A stretch of 64,000 nt of DNA, from positions 34,289,060 through 34,353,059 of the forward strand of contig NC_079891.1 of NCBI RefSeq assembly GCF_024868665.1. The letters run 5' to 3'. Made by a program: the position numbers and the translations under genes. The notes beneath the pieces were generated by a model. It was given only the letters and a program-made list of their open reading frames with translations. It did no database searches and was not told where the DNA came from. This document shows positions 36,108 to 47,157 of this stretch, in pieces; position 1 is the first letter of the stretch, and the number at the start of each line of letters is the position of its first letter. The stretch is from Triplophysa rosa. Taxonomy: Eukaryota; Chordata; Actinopteri; Cypriniformes; Nemacheilidae.

Positions 36108-36729
36108 GTGAAGTTTCTCTTACTTATTATCAAATTAAGAGTTATTTTTTACCTTTATCCTGCATTGTAAACGTGCTTAGCTTTGCTGCATATCCATTGC
36201 CTCCATTGTTTTGCCTCATTTGGATAAAAGCGTCTAAATGTAAATGACAACCAGGCGCGTGTTGTCGGAGCACAGTCGGGGTCTGTTACTTTGCTTTGTT
36301 CTTATGACGTGTTCTTCTCCGATACTTTTCGCGTTCAAGGCGAGAGCAGACTCGGAAACCGCGTAGAAATGCAAAAACGAATTCAAACTCTGTAGTATAT
36401 AATGCTGTTTAATTCTATTTAAATGTACTTTACTTTCCTTTAAACGAGAACACCATTTATATCCGAAATCTACCTGTCACGCTGGACTTTTTAATTAATT
36501 AATTTTTTAAATATATTTCTTTGTTCTGACATTTCTGTGCAACGTGGTGTGAAGAAAGATCAGATCAAAAAGCCATAGTTAGAAAGTTTGGCATTTTGCC
36601 AAATATTGATGTGTTTATAAACTTCATCATCAAATGGACAGTAAATTTTCACACATCACTCAAATCTTTTGTTTCTGTTTTCAGCTATTCCTCTTTAGTC
36701 CTTCACAGACTCACCGAATAGTCAAAAAC

Positions 36730-37712
36730 ATGTCTTCACCACCCAAGAGAATGAAGCAAACCGATATAAGGACTCTAAGTCGTGTGGGTAACAGTGTAAG
36801 TTTTCTTTGTTTGGACTCAGTTTTAGTGCTAATGATGATAATAATTATGTACACTCAAAAAAATGTTGGGTTATTTTTAAGTTAACCCAGCGTTGGGTCA
36901 GAAAGGGACAAACCGGGCTGGTTGTAAATGAACCTTTGGCCTGTTTTAAGCCGTTGTTGGGGTATACATACACACTTCGAGTGTATTCATAGGTGAAATG
37001 TATTTCAGACAAACCAGACTGCCAGAGCCCCTGTAGCTGAGGACGCGTCACAGGCTAGTGACACCGCTCAGGTATGATGAAACCGTCGTTTCTAGATTAC
37101 CTATGACCGCAGCATTAATAACAGACAGACTTTGAAGAAGTTTCTGCAGTTCAGTCTTAGGAGCAGAGATTACATGTTACTTTCAAATATGTCTTCTGAT
37201 AAGTGTTAGTGATATTGTGATATTTGACATACTGTAAAGGTCAAACTCTTACAGTAAAGAACATATAATGAAGTACAATCTAACATTATTGTTTACATTT
37301 TTCCAGGAAAGGATGGATAAAGTGCCTAAGAAAGAAGTTGCAGATGAATTCTCTAAAGACCAGCAGCAGGTCGGTCACTTACAACACATTCACTCATAAT
37401 TAATCATTTAGATAACTAACATTTATCAGTAGTATTCAGTTACTTAAATGTTTGTTTGTATATAATCAATTGTTTGTTTTCATATAACAGGACAAGGAAG
37501 AGAAAGCATTTAAGTATCGTTTAAACTCTTTAACATATTCAGTACATTGTGATCCATCCATGACTGTATTAGATGCTCTTAATACAAGTCGTGTTTTCAA
37601 GCAAGAAAAAGAAAAGCCAAAGAACAAAGACAAACAAGTACTTATTCTAACATCAAAACAACAAATCCCTGAAAGTACCAATACAACTCACAGATCACAT
37701 GAAGGAACGTAG
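36730..37712 (+). pseudogene. fam111a: FAM111-like gene truncated by rearrangement
   Basis: Coding exons: 36730-36795 (MSSPPKRMKQTDIRTLSRVG), 37009-37071 (TNQTARAPVAEDASQ), 37307-37369 (ERMDKVPKKEVADEF) and 37491 onward, all in phase 0 with good splice sites. The last exon is homologous to the large exon at 2983 (YSVHCDPSMTVLDAL against YKVQCNTSMTVIAAL), the start of the first ubiquitin-like domain. At about 37662 it runs into junction segment J and picks up a foreign tail ending in a stop at 37710-37712. The predicted product is about 138 residues with no protease domain. The short exons give the layout of the FAM111 5' end in this species. Confidence 0.8.
36851..36992. mobile_element. MITE in FAM111 intron
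   Basis: acactcaaaaaaatgttggg at the left and a cttcgagtgt end at the right flank an interior with aacccagcgttgggtca. The 63.32-63.46 kb copy has a shorter left part (taacccagcg against taagttaacccagcg). Confidence 0.45.
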
Positions 37713-38305
37713 TTAAATGTTTACATTTTACCTTCATTATTAAATTAATTATTTTATCATTTATAGTGTATCTAAATGTAAAAACAAATGTTTAATTCTA
37801 CGTGTAAAATTTAAATGTGTAATACGTATGTACATTTATAAAAAATATATAGTCTACAAATACTAAATACATAAAAATGCATGTTTGGTAAACATAATAT
37901 TAGGTAAATTTAGCAAAATCGCAAAGGCTCATTAACATGCCCATTTTTATTTGATGTACTTGTTACTGGTATCACATACATTACAAATTGTTATTATTAG
38001 TTTTGTTAGGCTTTATTGAATTTTGTTACTTAATTTCATTGTTCTACGTCGAGTTTTTCTTTTATTTGACCTTTATTTTTACGCCGGAAGAATCGTCAAT
38101 GGCGTCGGTCAGGTGATTTTCGGCGCCATGTTTGAATATACGCACGCGCAACCATTGAGCGTCATCATTTAACGTCAAAAGTAACATGCCATGGACTACT
38201 TTTACGATTCTTGAATGACAGATGGTTGGTTACTTTTAAGACGTTGTAAAAGCGCAGACTTTAGGTTTTGGATGACATGACGGTGAGTAAATAATTTATT
38301 CGAGG

Positions 38306-39714
38306 GTAGCAAGTACTATCACTGTAAATCACATTAACACTCGTGTGATTCCGTGAAAAACCACTAGATGTCAGCAAATGAACGTAATCACGAGGCTTGT
38401 TGAGGTCGAGGAGAGAGGGTTGTTAATCCTTTGGTTGTTTAGACAGATCGATACGGTCTTTGCTTTTTACCTGGCCGATGATAACGTGATTAATAGGTTG
38501 GAATAACCAAAGTGGTATGAATGGAGCAAGGTGGGATTTTCGAGCCTTCTGCGCATGCTCAGTAGCTACAGCGAGCTGAAAGTGTGTTGCTGGTTGTGTT
38601 TAGTGTCTGGTTGAATTGCTGGCCATTATAAGAAACATTAACGTTCCTTAACCGATTGCAGAGACCTTCCCTAAAGGGACTTCGGTATGACATCCTGCCA
38701 AACACCTTAGCAACGCCATAGCAACACTCTGACTGTGAGTTCTGCACGTGCAGACTGTTATTGTAGGGGTTCCTATGAATAACACAAATACCTGTTAATG
38801 ATGATCATATTGATTATTAAATTGATCAACTTATTAAGTACCAAACCAGCGATTCCCTCCAGTTAACTGAAGCAGAATTCATTTTCATTCTCCTCACATC
38901 ATCCACCTGCTTCTCTCTCTGGTTTCTTTTATTCAGCTCTTTGAACTTCTTCGTGATGGACGGCTGGAGGAATTCAATTAAGTGCAGTAATAATTAAGAC
39001 AAAGAGCCTTGTAGCAAGTACTATCACTGTAAATCACATGAACACTCGTGTGATTCCGTGAAAAACCACTAGATGTCAGCAAATGAACGTAATCACGAGG
39101 CTTGTTGAGGTCGAGGAGAGAGGGTTGTTAATCCTTTGGTTGTTTAGACAGATCGATACGGTCTTTGCTTTTTACCTGGCCGATGATAACGTGAATAATA
39201 GGTTAGAATAACCAAAGTGGTATGAATAGAGCAAGGTGGGATTTTCGTGCCTTCTGCGCATGCTCAGTAGCTACAGCGAGCTGAAAGCGTGTTGCTGGTT
39301 GTGTTCATTGTCTGGTTGAATTGCTGGCCATTATAAGAAACATTAACGTTACTTAGCCGATTGCAGAGACCTTCCCTAAAGGGACTTCGGTATGACATCC
39401 TGCCAAACACCTTAGCAACGCCATAGCAACACTCTGACTGTGAGTTCTGCACGTGCAGGCTGTTATTGTAGGGGTTCCTATGAATAACACAAATACCTGT
39501 TAATGATGATCATATTGATTATTAAATTGATCAACTTATTAAGTACCAAACCAGCGATTCCCTCCAGTTAACTAAAGCAGAATTCATTTTCATTCTCCTC
39601 ACATCATCCACCTGCTTCTCTCTCTGGTTTCTTTTATTCAGCTCTTTGAACTTCTTCGTGATGGACGGCTGGAGGAATTCAATTAAGTGCAGTAATAATT
39701 AAGACAAAGAGCCT
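38306..39714 (+). repeat. 705-bp tandem duplication, two units
   Basis: Unit 1 starts at 38306 and unit 2 at 39011 (both gtagcaagtactatcac). Both end with cagtaataattaagac, aaagagcct. They differ at about a dozen positions, for example gatcacattaac against catgaacac. The right palindrome arm has only one unit (59365-60090). No gene recognised in it. Confidence 0.9.
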
Positions 39715-39779
39715 GAAGTTGATGTTGTCATTTTTTACAGTGATTTAGATCAAGAGAGAGGAAAAACAACAGTGATGTA

Positions 39780-39965
39780 TTGATCAAGCCTGTCGGCCTC
39801 TTGTTCTGGGAATTGATTGTTCTGAATGAGAAGCTCTGGGAGATGACGGATGAGGACAGGAAGCTCTTGGCATGGGATGCTCCTGCCTTCAAATTCAATA
39901 ACTTCATAAGAGCACAAAACACAATAGACCTGTTGCTCTGGATAGAAGAGCTACCTTTTGTTTGA
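39780..39965 (+). CDS. Unrecognised 61-codon open frame
   Basis: MIKPVGLLFWELIVLNEKLW, then EMTDEDRKLLAWDAP and NTIDLLLWIEELPF reads like real protein, but I find no supporting splice structure beyond a possible tttttacag acceptor at 39741, and the frame upstream is closed. It could be a fragment of a transposon protein or of a lost exon. Its copy in the right arm (59109-59294) is identical and so adds no evidence. Confidence 0.2.
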   Translation: MIKPVGLLFWELIVLNEKLWEMTDEDRKLLAWDAPAFKFNNFIRAQNTIDLLLWIEELPFV

Positions 39966-40149
39966 GATTGTTTTAAGATGTATATTTATTAGATAAGACA
40001 GATTTTGTCATGTGCTTTGTGTCTCTATATGTTTGTGTGTGTGTTAGACTTTGGTTCTCTTGTTCTTTGTGTCAGGACACATTACCTGTTTCCTAACCGT
40101 GTGTTCACTATAACCATCAGCAGGGTGTGAAGTCCACACAAGCACACGC

Positions 40150-40480
40150 ACACATGTCTGATTTATTATCTCCGTGGGGACAGTCCATAGGCGTAATGTT
40201 TTTTATACTGTACAAACTGTATATTTTATCCCTAACCCTACCCCTAAACCTAAAGATCATAGAAAACTTTTTGCATTTTTAGATTTGTCAAAAATATTGT
40301 TCTGTACAATTTATAAGCTTTTTTGCCCATGAGGACCTCAATTTTGGTCCCCACGGTGACACGAGTCCCCGTGAGTTGGTGTGCGTTCAGGTTTAGGTCC
40401 CCACCGGGATGTAAAAACATGAACACACACACACACATGTATGTTTTATTATCTCTGTGGGGACAGTCCATAGGCGTAAT
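40150..40480. mobile_element. MITE-like repeat
   Basis: ttattatctccgtggggac, agtccataggcgtaatg occurs at both ends (about 40162 and 40447) around ggtccccacggtgacac-type text. This family is widespread in fish. The telomere-like taaccctacccctaaacc inside belongs to the element and is not a telomere. Confidence 0.5.
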
Positions 40481-41254
40481 GAGTTGTATCTGGTTGGACG
40501 GGGCTTTGCTCTTGAATGTTAAAGTGTGTCTACATACTTCAAAACGGCAAAGAAAAAGTTGTTCCATTTCAAGCAACTTCATCTCTTTAAGTGGAATGAC
40601 CTTTGCACTTCATCTCAATGAGGTGGATTGAGGGAGAAATGCCGGCTCATGTTTGCGTCTAGTCATTCTGTTTGTTCATCCATCATATTTAGAGAACAGA
40701 TGTGACCCATTGATACAAACACACACACGGCTCTGAGAGGTTTGATTTGTTGACCTCTGTCTGTGGATTTAGTTGCATTTTGGATTCTTTTCTCCCGCAG
40801 AAGTATTGAGGATGATTTATGATGGTAAATTAAATGCGTTTCTTTGACACCGCTGCTTTGACTGTAAACAACACTATTATCACGACCATCAGAGAGCATT
40901 TCAGGAGTTATTGCTGTACTTTGTGAGACTATTGAGATACTCCGATTGTAAGTGAGCGTTGTATGACGTATCCAACAGATCAACACGAGGAAAGTGAATA
41001 TGGCTTTATGGGAAAAGGACTCAAGTAAAAGTTTCAAAGTTACTGGTGTACTTCATGTAGGTTGTAATGTGAAGCACAAGTGAATGGTGTAAATGATAGT
41101 GCAGATAATTATAGTGACGGCAGGGTGCAGGTCTCTTAGCATGGCGATATGACTACAGGTATGAGTTCTGCTCCATAACCTTTGACTTTAATAATAAAAT
41201 GGATTCTTTAGCCTTTATCTCGTTCAGATGTTCTGCGGGTTGGTTTCTCGTCCG

Positions 41255-41291
41255 CAGTAGATGTTTCTCATTTGATAGGAAACATCTACTG
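41255..41291. repeat. Perfect 13-bp hairpin
   Basis: cagtagatgtttc (41255-41267) and gaaacatctactg (41279-41291) form a perfect stem with an 11-base loop. The same hairpin sits at 57783-57819 in the other arm. Confidence 0.7.
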
Positions 41292-42887
41292 GGTTCAACT
41301 TTTCCTTTTCAGGAGTGACGTGTCAAGTCTGTTGGCCGTCTGAAAAGTCTCATGGTGAACCTCAGGACTTCTGGCCTGAGGCTCTATAATATCTGCTGTG
41401 AGAGTTTGAGACGGGAATGAGTTTGTCTGAGTTGTGTTAGATAAGAGACCGACAGAGATGACACTTCCATCAGGAGACCAGATTACTTTGAAGAAAAGAG
41501 TCAGATGAAATGATCCTCGATCGTACCTGTGACACGATCACTATAATGTGGGCCAATCTGAAGCTAGGAGTTCCTCTCTCGGTTCATGCACATGTTTCCG
41601 TCCCAGTTGTTTCTTTACGGATTAACAGAACAGTGATATTGTGTAGATTGTGAAAAGCAGTGATGTATCAGACAGGTTTTAATCGTCATAAGTGTTTGTG
41701 TAAAGCTGGTTCAGACACACACTCGTCTCTCCATTGCACTCTCCTGTGACGCTTGTAATGTTTCTAAACGCACATGCTCTGTCTGGTCTCTTCTGTGCAC
41801 CGGAAACAAGAACTTCCAGAACTTTCTCTACATCCACTGCCACGATATGGTACGACACGGCTATTTCACAAGACGGTAACAATGAGAACACTGCTTTTCT
41901 GTTTAATGTAGTCCACAGATATCTGTGTAATGATGGTTTTATTGGATTCTTGGTCTTGTGGATTTTCCACAACATGGTCAGAATGAATAAGCGCTATCAT
42001 TTTTAATCACGTTGTCTATGTTTTCTTTCAGACCTGCTTCATATAAAATGAGTGTAATGTTAAATTGTGAACTTGGAGAAAAAGAGTGCTATCTGTTGTT
42101 CTCATTTTTTTTAACAGAATAGACTGTTTTACTTTTTTGTAACATGTTCAATGGTACAATAGCTAGATGCTGAACAGTGAGAAAGTGATTTGTTGAGATA
42201 AAACATGGCTTTAGAAACACTTAACTCGAGAACCTCTTTGCATTGCCTGATGGGTAATTTTTGTCATTTCCATAGTGTTGATGGAGAAATTTTGATTTAA
42301 AGCCTATAAATGTGATGTGTAGTTGTTTGTTCTGTAATTTAGTGGCAAAACTTTGCCTTTTAGTGAGTAATTGTTGTAAAGAAATGCACTGCACAAGTTT
42401 AATCTCATGAGTGAAATTAAAACACACATGTGTTTATCAGCCATCTGCGTCCGGTGGTGATAACATACATCCAAACTGTGTTTAAAGACATTTTCAATTT
42501 GTTATATTCGGTTTTATTTTTATGCACGTTTGCCAGTGTGAATTGTTGCAAAGCAGATTTACAGGAAACATGTTTGAGAACAGTATGCACAAAATAAAAA
42601 ATATTGAAATTAAACTAAATATGTTCATATACTAATATATTGCACATAAAACAAAATTTTGCTCTAAGGAATTTGCATAAACTAGTTGTATAATATTATA
42701 TAATGTATAATATAAGCCTTCATGCGGGTAAAGTAATTCCATATCAAACAGCAAACGTGAACTAAAAAACATCATAACTTGAAAACCATAAACATAAATA
42801 TTTAGTTTTACAGCGTCTATGAAGAAAACGGCTCTTACTACTTTAAGCACAAGTTCGAAGCACTGATAACATCTCGTTAGGACATTA

Positions 42888-42913
42888 TGACGTCATCGCA
42901 GGGGCTATATAAA
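42888..42913 (+). promoter_or_regulatory. Pim-like promoter in left arm (CRE + TATA)
   Basis: TGACGTCA at 42888-42895 and TATATAAA at 42906-42913 lie 127 bases before the ATG at 43040. The upstream 600 bp match the other Pim-like copies, and the CRE and TATA are kept unchanged in all of them. Confidence 0.7.
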
Positions 42914-43039
42914 GACGCGCTGGGTCTCGTGTCTTCAGTTCTTCAGTGACGATCGCAGCGTTCGGCGAGATATCACTTGAGCACGGACCGAAGTCAACAC
43001 TTCGCTACAAGAATATTGTCGAGCATCTCCGAGGAAAGG

Positions 43040-46000
43040 ATGAGCCGCAGTCTGCCAGGTTCGTTACTAATTATTAACTTACATAAAGCTTTGATAACAT
43101 TGAAGACCGTTTGGGTCGTGTAATCGTGGAGTTCGGAAATGTTTGGCTTTTTTAAAAAACATTAAGTGTAACTGCCGCGCATTGAACATTAGCGTAATAT
43201 GCTAACTTTATATCGGTTAACTTGAAAGTACAATGGACATTTTAACATGTGTAAGTCCATTTAATTTTAAAATACCGATGGCCAAACTGCTTATATGTGT
43301 CGTGTTGCGCTATTTTGTTAAGAAATGCCGTTATCACCATTGCCACAATATTATCCCAAATAAGTCTTAAGGTGCGCGTGGCCCATTTTGTTACAGTTTT
43401 TATTATGTGTCCAGTTTAACTAATTTATTGTTTGCGAAGCAAAAATACAAACATGCCGAGGATTTATTTACTTTGAATCCCTTCATATATGAATTATGCC
43501 AGCCCCTGTCAGTTTTTCCATTTGTTGTTTAGGCTCTTAAAACAAGATTTTTTGCACGTTTTCCAAATATATCTTTTCATTTGAGTAAAGCTTATTTTAA
43601 CTCTTTCAAACACCTGTAAATAAAGAATAACCCAATACATTATAATCAACTGTATGCTTGATACATTTAGCTTGTTTGTCAGTTTGTTCAATTCAACGTT
43701 GTAAACTAAGGCTGTAAATGATTGTCATGCCTTTATTTTGATGTTTAGTCAAAGTGTTTTTCTCTCTTTTTTTAGAAGAGCAACCAATGAGGAGAGGCAT
43801 ATGTGCCTTCTTCAGAAGGAAACTGCAGGCTTTTAAAGGAGCCGAGAGGAACGGAGGGCCTGGTGAGCCAGTCGTGGCCGAACCTCAGCCTGAGGTTGAT
43901 TTGACCGGGCCGACTAAAGGTGAGTCCACTTTTAATGATACATTGTCATTGTATTTATGGGATTCATTTAGGACAATTAGCATTGTGTATATTTACATTT
44001 ATCTTTTGTGTGTTTTTCAGTTCCATTTCATTCCATGTATGATCTGCATGGCAAGAAACTGCACAATGGATCTTTTGTGGCAACTCGGCGATCCGATGGC
44101 CAAGAAGTAAGTTTAATTCTCCTAGCAGTGTACACTGAATAAAGCATGTCGAAAAAACATTGATTAATATTGAAATATGACTTAGTCAAAATGCTATGAA
44201 ATATGAAAATATTCTTTAAGGATTTCGTGTGTTTGTTGAGGTGCTGATTCAGAGCGCTGCTATGAATGTTTATATACGTCATGTGTGCGCTGTGAGTTGG
44301 TGATGTACTGGAAGAGATTTTATAAACGTACGCAAGCGCAAGTTTAAGTTTCATCAATTTACAAATGCTTGATACCTTTTCTCTTTGCAGGTCTTGCTCA
44401 ATGTTTTTCCCAGGAAGCTGAAACACAAAGTTTTTTTTGTAAGTTGAAAAGACTGCACAAGATTCAAAGAAATGTGATTTACGGGGGTCCAAAAGGAAAA
44501 CCTGGACATGAAAACGAATGTTTTCGTTTGTGAAAATACATAGTAATGCAATGCTTGTCATAATTATGAAGGACGAGTGTTTATTAGAAACTCATTCAAA
44601 TTCAAAATCTTTTAAGTTCGAAGCACGTGTAAAGTATATTTTTATTAGTTAGACTTTTGCACCCCGCTGTATCTTAATACAAATACTTCATAGAAATGAA
44701 AGATTGTTAGCTAACCATTTTTGTTCATCGTTTCTCTAGCCTGGGTACGGGAGCACCATTGACAAGAGAGTGGCCTGGAATGTGCTGCTCTCAGGACGAG
44801 AGAGAAGCCAGCATGTGCAACAGTTGCATCGCTGGTTCGAGGAACCAAAAAAAATCATCCTGGTGTATGAAAATCTCTCCATGAGCTTGGAGAAATACAT
44901 CTAGAAGAGTGGTGGTCAACTGCGTGAAGCCGAGGCTCGGGGCCTAGTCAAACAGGCGGCTGATGGAGTTAAACACTCCCTGGACCACGGCATATTTCAC
45001 GAGACGGTCTTCGACACAAACTTCTTCATAGAAGAGAAGACCAGAACGCTGAAATTAAGCCTCTCCGGCGATGTGAAGCGCATCACCAGTGTCCATGAAA
45101 TCAGACAATTCAAGGGTAAGCGTGAGCACTTGTGTGCTGTGATGACATGTGATCTGTTCAGAAAGTTTCGAACATTATGTACGGCGCATCCAAGCTTATT
45201 GTTGCAACAATAACACGCTGCTGGAATTTACTGTGGGTTGGGTGCCATGACACGTCCAATAGATATTCTCCAATCCAACAAGACACCGATATCTCGCTGT
45301 TGGGCTAAACCGTGAAAATCTCTTAACTATGTTAACAGGACGAGCCACGGTCCTTCAAAACCTGGAGACAGACAGATCCTATGCAGAATTCAAATCTGTT
45401 TGGTATCTCGGCGAACTGGCGTATGAGATGATTCATGGCCACGAGAAGGAAAAGGGCAAAGAACCCAAGCTGGACTCCAGTTTATCCAGAGGTGAGAAAC
45501 ACACACAACAACATTAGTGTGCCACACGAAGAGAACATGAGATGCATAACTGATGCACTTTCTGTAAATTCTCTCTCAGAATGCCGTGACTTCATCAGCG
45601 AGTGCTTGAAGAGAAATCCACTGCACAGAATGAGTCTGAAGGAATTGATGGCACATGAGTGGATAAACGGAGTCGAGGAAGGTAAAGAATAATATAATAT
45701 ACAGTTTAACATTGAACATCTGAAACCATGAATGTGAAACACCAAGAAGTCTTGTCATTCGTGACCCTGTCTGTGTAATCTAGCCTAAAGTCTTAATAAC
45801 GTAATGATGACATCGAGAGCATCAAAGTTTGATTTCAAGCATTAATTTCAGTGTGTTTTATCTGTGACATGGTTTGCAGGCCCATCAGACCCAGACGTGT
45901 CTGAGCCCGTCCCACGTCCATTTCATCTGGGACACACGGCTGAGGTCGAGTTACCTGGGCCAACTACAGGTGAGGCCACTTTCAGTGATACATTGTCATT

Positions 46001-46644
46001 GTATTTTTATTTATTTGATTATAAATAAACTGTTAGAAAAAGGTGACCCTGCCAGTCAAACCCCAGCTAATGTCACTGTTATGGGAATTAATTTAGGACG
46101 ATTCACATCGTGTATATTAACATTTTCCTTTTGTATATTTTTTAGCACCACTTGATTCCACGTGTCAAGTCAATGAAAAGCAGCTGTTCGAAGGAGCTTT
46201 TATGATGACTCGAAAATCTGCTGGCGGAAGAGTAAGTGTAATTTTTCACATGCTTTATTTTTTGAGCCCTAACACATAGATCAACGTAGACTGGATAAAA
46301 CAAGAACAAAATAGCGTTTTGATTAATATTGAAATGTGACTTAAATGCTATCAAAGATGAAAATATTTGTTTCTTCCTTGCTATATTTTTAATTACTTGC
46401 AGTTGTTGAGGTGCTGATTCAGAGCACTGCTATGAATGTTTATATATGTCGTGTGCGGATTGAGTTGGTGATGTACTAGAAGAGGTCCTGTTAAACAAAT
46501 TTTCTCATTCAGCACAAATTTATACAATATACACAAGTGCAAGTTTAAGGTTTATCAATTTACAAATGCTTACGTACCTTTTCTCCTTGCAGGTCATCAT
46601 AAAAGTTCTAAGCCAGGATGCCAAAGGAGCGATGCATTCCTTGT
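43040..46644 (+). pseudogene. Two-domain Pim-like pseudokinase gene, left arm
   Basis: Ten exons with good splice sites: 43040-43058, 43776-43919, 44021-44106, 44391-44438, 44740-45115, 45339-45491, 45580-45681, 45880-45969, 46146-46231, 46593-46644. Exons 3-7 form a Pim-like kinase domain: glycine-loop region GSFVATRRSDGQE, hinge-like IILVYEN, VWYLGELAYEM, HRMSLKELMAHEWI. The VAIK Lys is Asn (VLLNV), the catalytic loop reads FHETVFDTN, and DFG reads LSG. Exons 8-10 start a second domain (GAFMMTRKSAGGR, VIIKV), which is cut off. An in-frame TAG at 44902-44904 ends the product in the first domain, where copy A1 has Lys. The exon 10 donor also shifts the frame. Pim-like kinases form large expansions in fish. 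This copy is transcribable but cannot be an active kinase. Confidence 0.8.
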
Positions 46645-47049
46645 GTAAGTTGAAAAGATTTGACAAGATTTAAATAAATGTAATCTACAGTGGGGTCCAA
46701 ATATCGCACTGAAAATCTGAGGAAAACCTGGCCAAAAATACATAGTTTTGACAATGTAATGTCGTAATTATAAAGGACAAATGTTTATTAGTAACATATA
46801 AATATTTCTGGAATAACACATTATATATTTCACACACATTTAAATAGGAAACATTTTGTTTCTCAAATTGATATATTCATAATACGATTGATAATTCTCT
46901 ATTAAATTAGAAGGATTAGAAATATAGTATTTTTAATTTTTTTAATAGTAATTTTAATTTTGGTCTTTTGAACCCCACCGTATCTTAATACAAATGCTTC
47001 ATAGATGAGCTTTTGTAGTCAGCTAACCACTTGTTGAATATTTCTCTAG

Positions 47050-47157
47050 CCTGGGTTCAGGAGGACTGTTGACATTCGACAGATAAATCTGTTGAGACAG
47101 AAAGAGGCATCCTGAGGTAGAGGTAACGTAAGTTAAGTAAGAAAAGGCAAGTCTTTG
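47050..47157 (+). pseudogene. Exon 5-like scrap of the second Pim-like domain
   Basis: After a tttctctag acceptor, PGFRRTVDI parallels PGYGSTIDK of exon 5, then stops. The frame from 47078 on differs between the two palindrome arms. Confidence 0.5.

Larger units (their letters stand above)
34343..37660 (+). repeat. FAM111 5' block, direct repeat copy 1
   Basis: About 3.3 kb repeated at 60801-64000 in the same orientation at an estimated 98-99 percent identity. Differences are scattered substitutions and small indels, for example a shorter gaa run at 62494 and one extra codon in FAM111 exon 2. It holds a small unidentified gene and the FAM111 promoter and first exons. Confidence 0.9.

Noticed and set aside
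40230..40255. Telomere-like ccctaaccctacccctaa
   Set aside because: It is a short internal part of a MITE-like repeat, not a tandem telomeric array.
41734..42006. 90-codon plus-strand frame and a 98-codon minus-strand frame at 41679-41975
   Set aside because: Neither has matching splice sites or recognisable motifs. Another frame over 41810-41880 (GNKNFQNFLYIHCHDM) looks somewhat protein-like but is too short to call.
44028..44561. 177-codon minus-strand open frame, with an identical partner at 54513-55046
   Set aside because: It runs antisense through exon 3, intron 3 and exon 4 of the Pim-like gene. It is kept in both arms only because the arms are identical, and it looks like no known protein.
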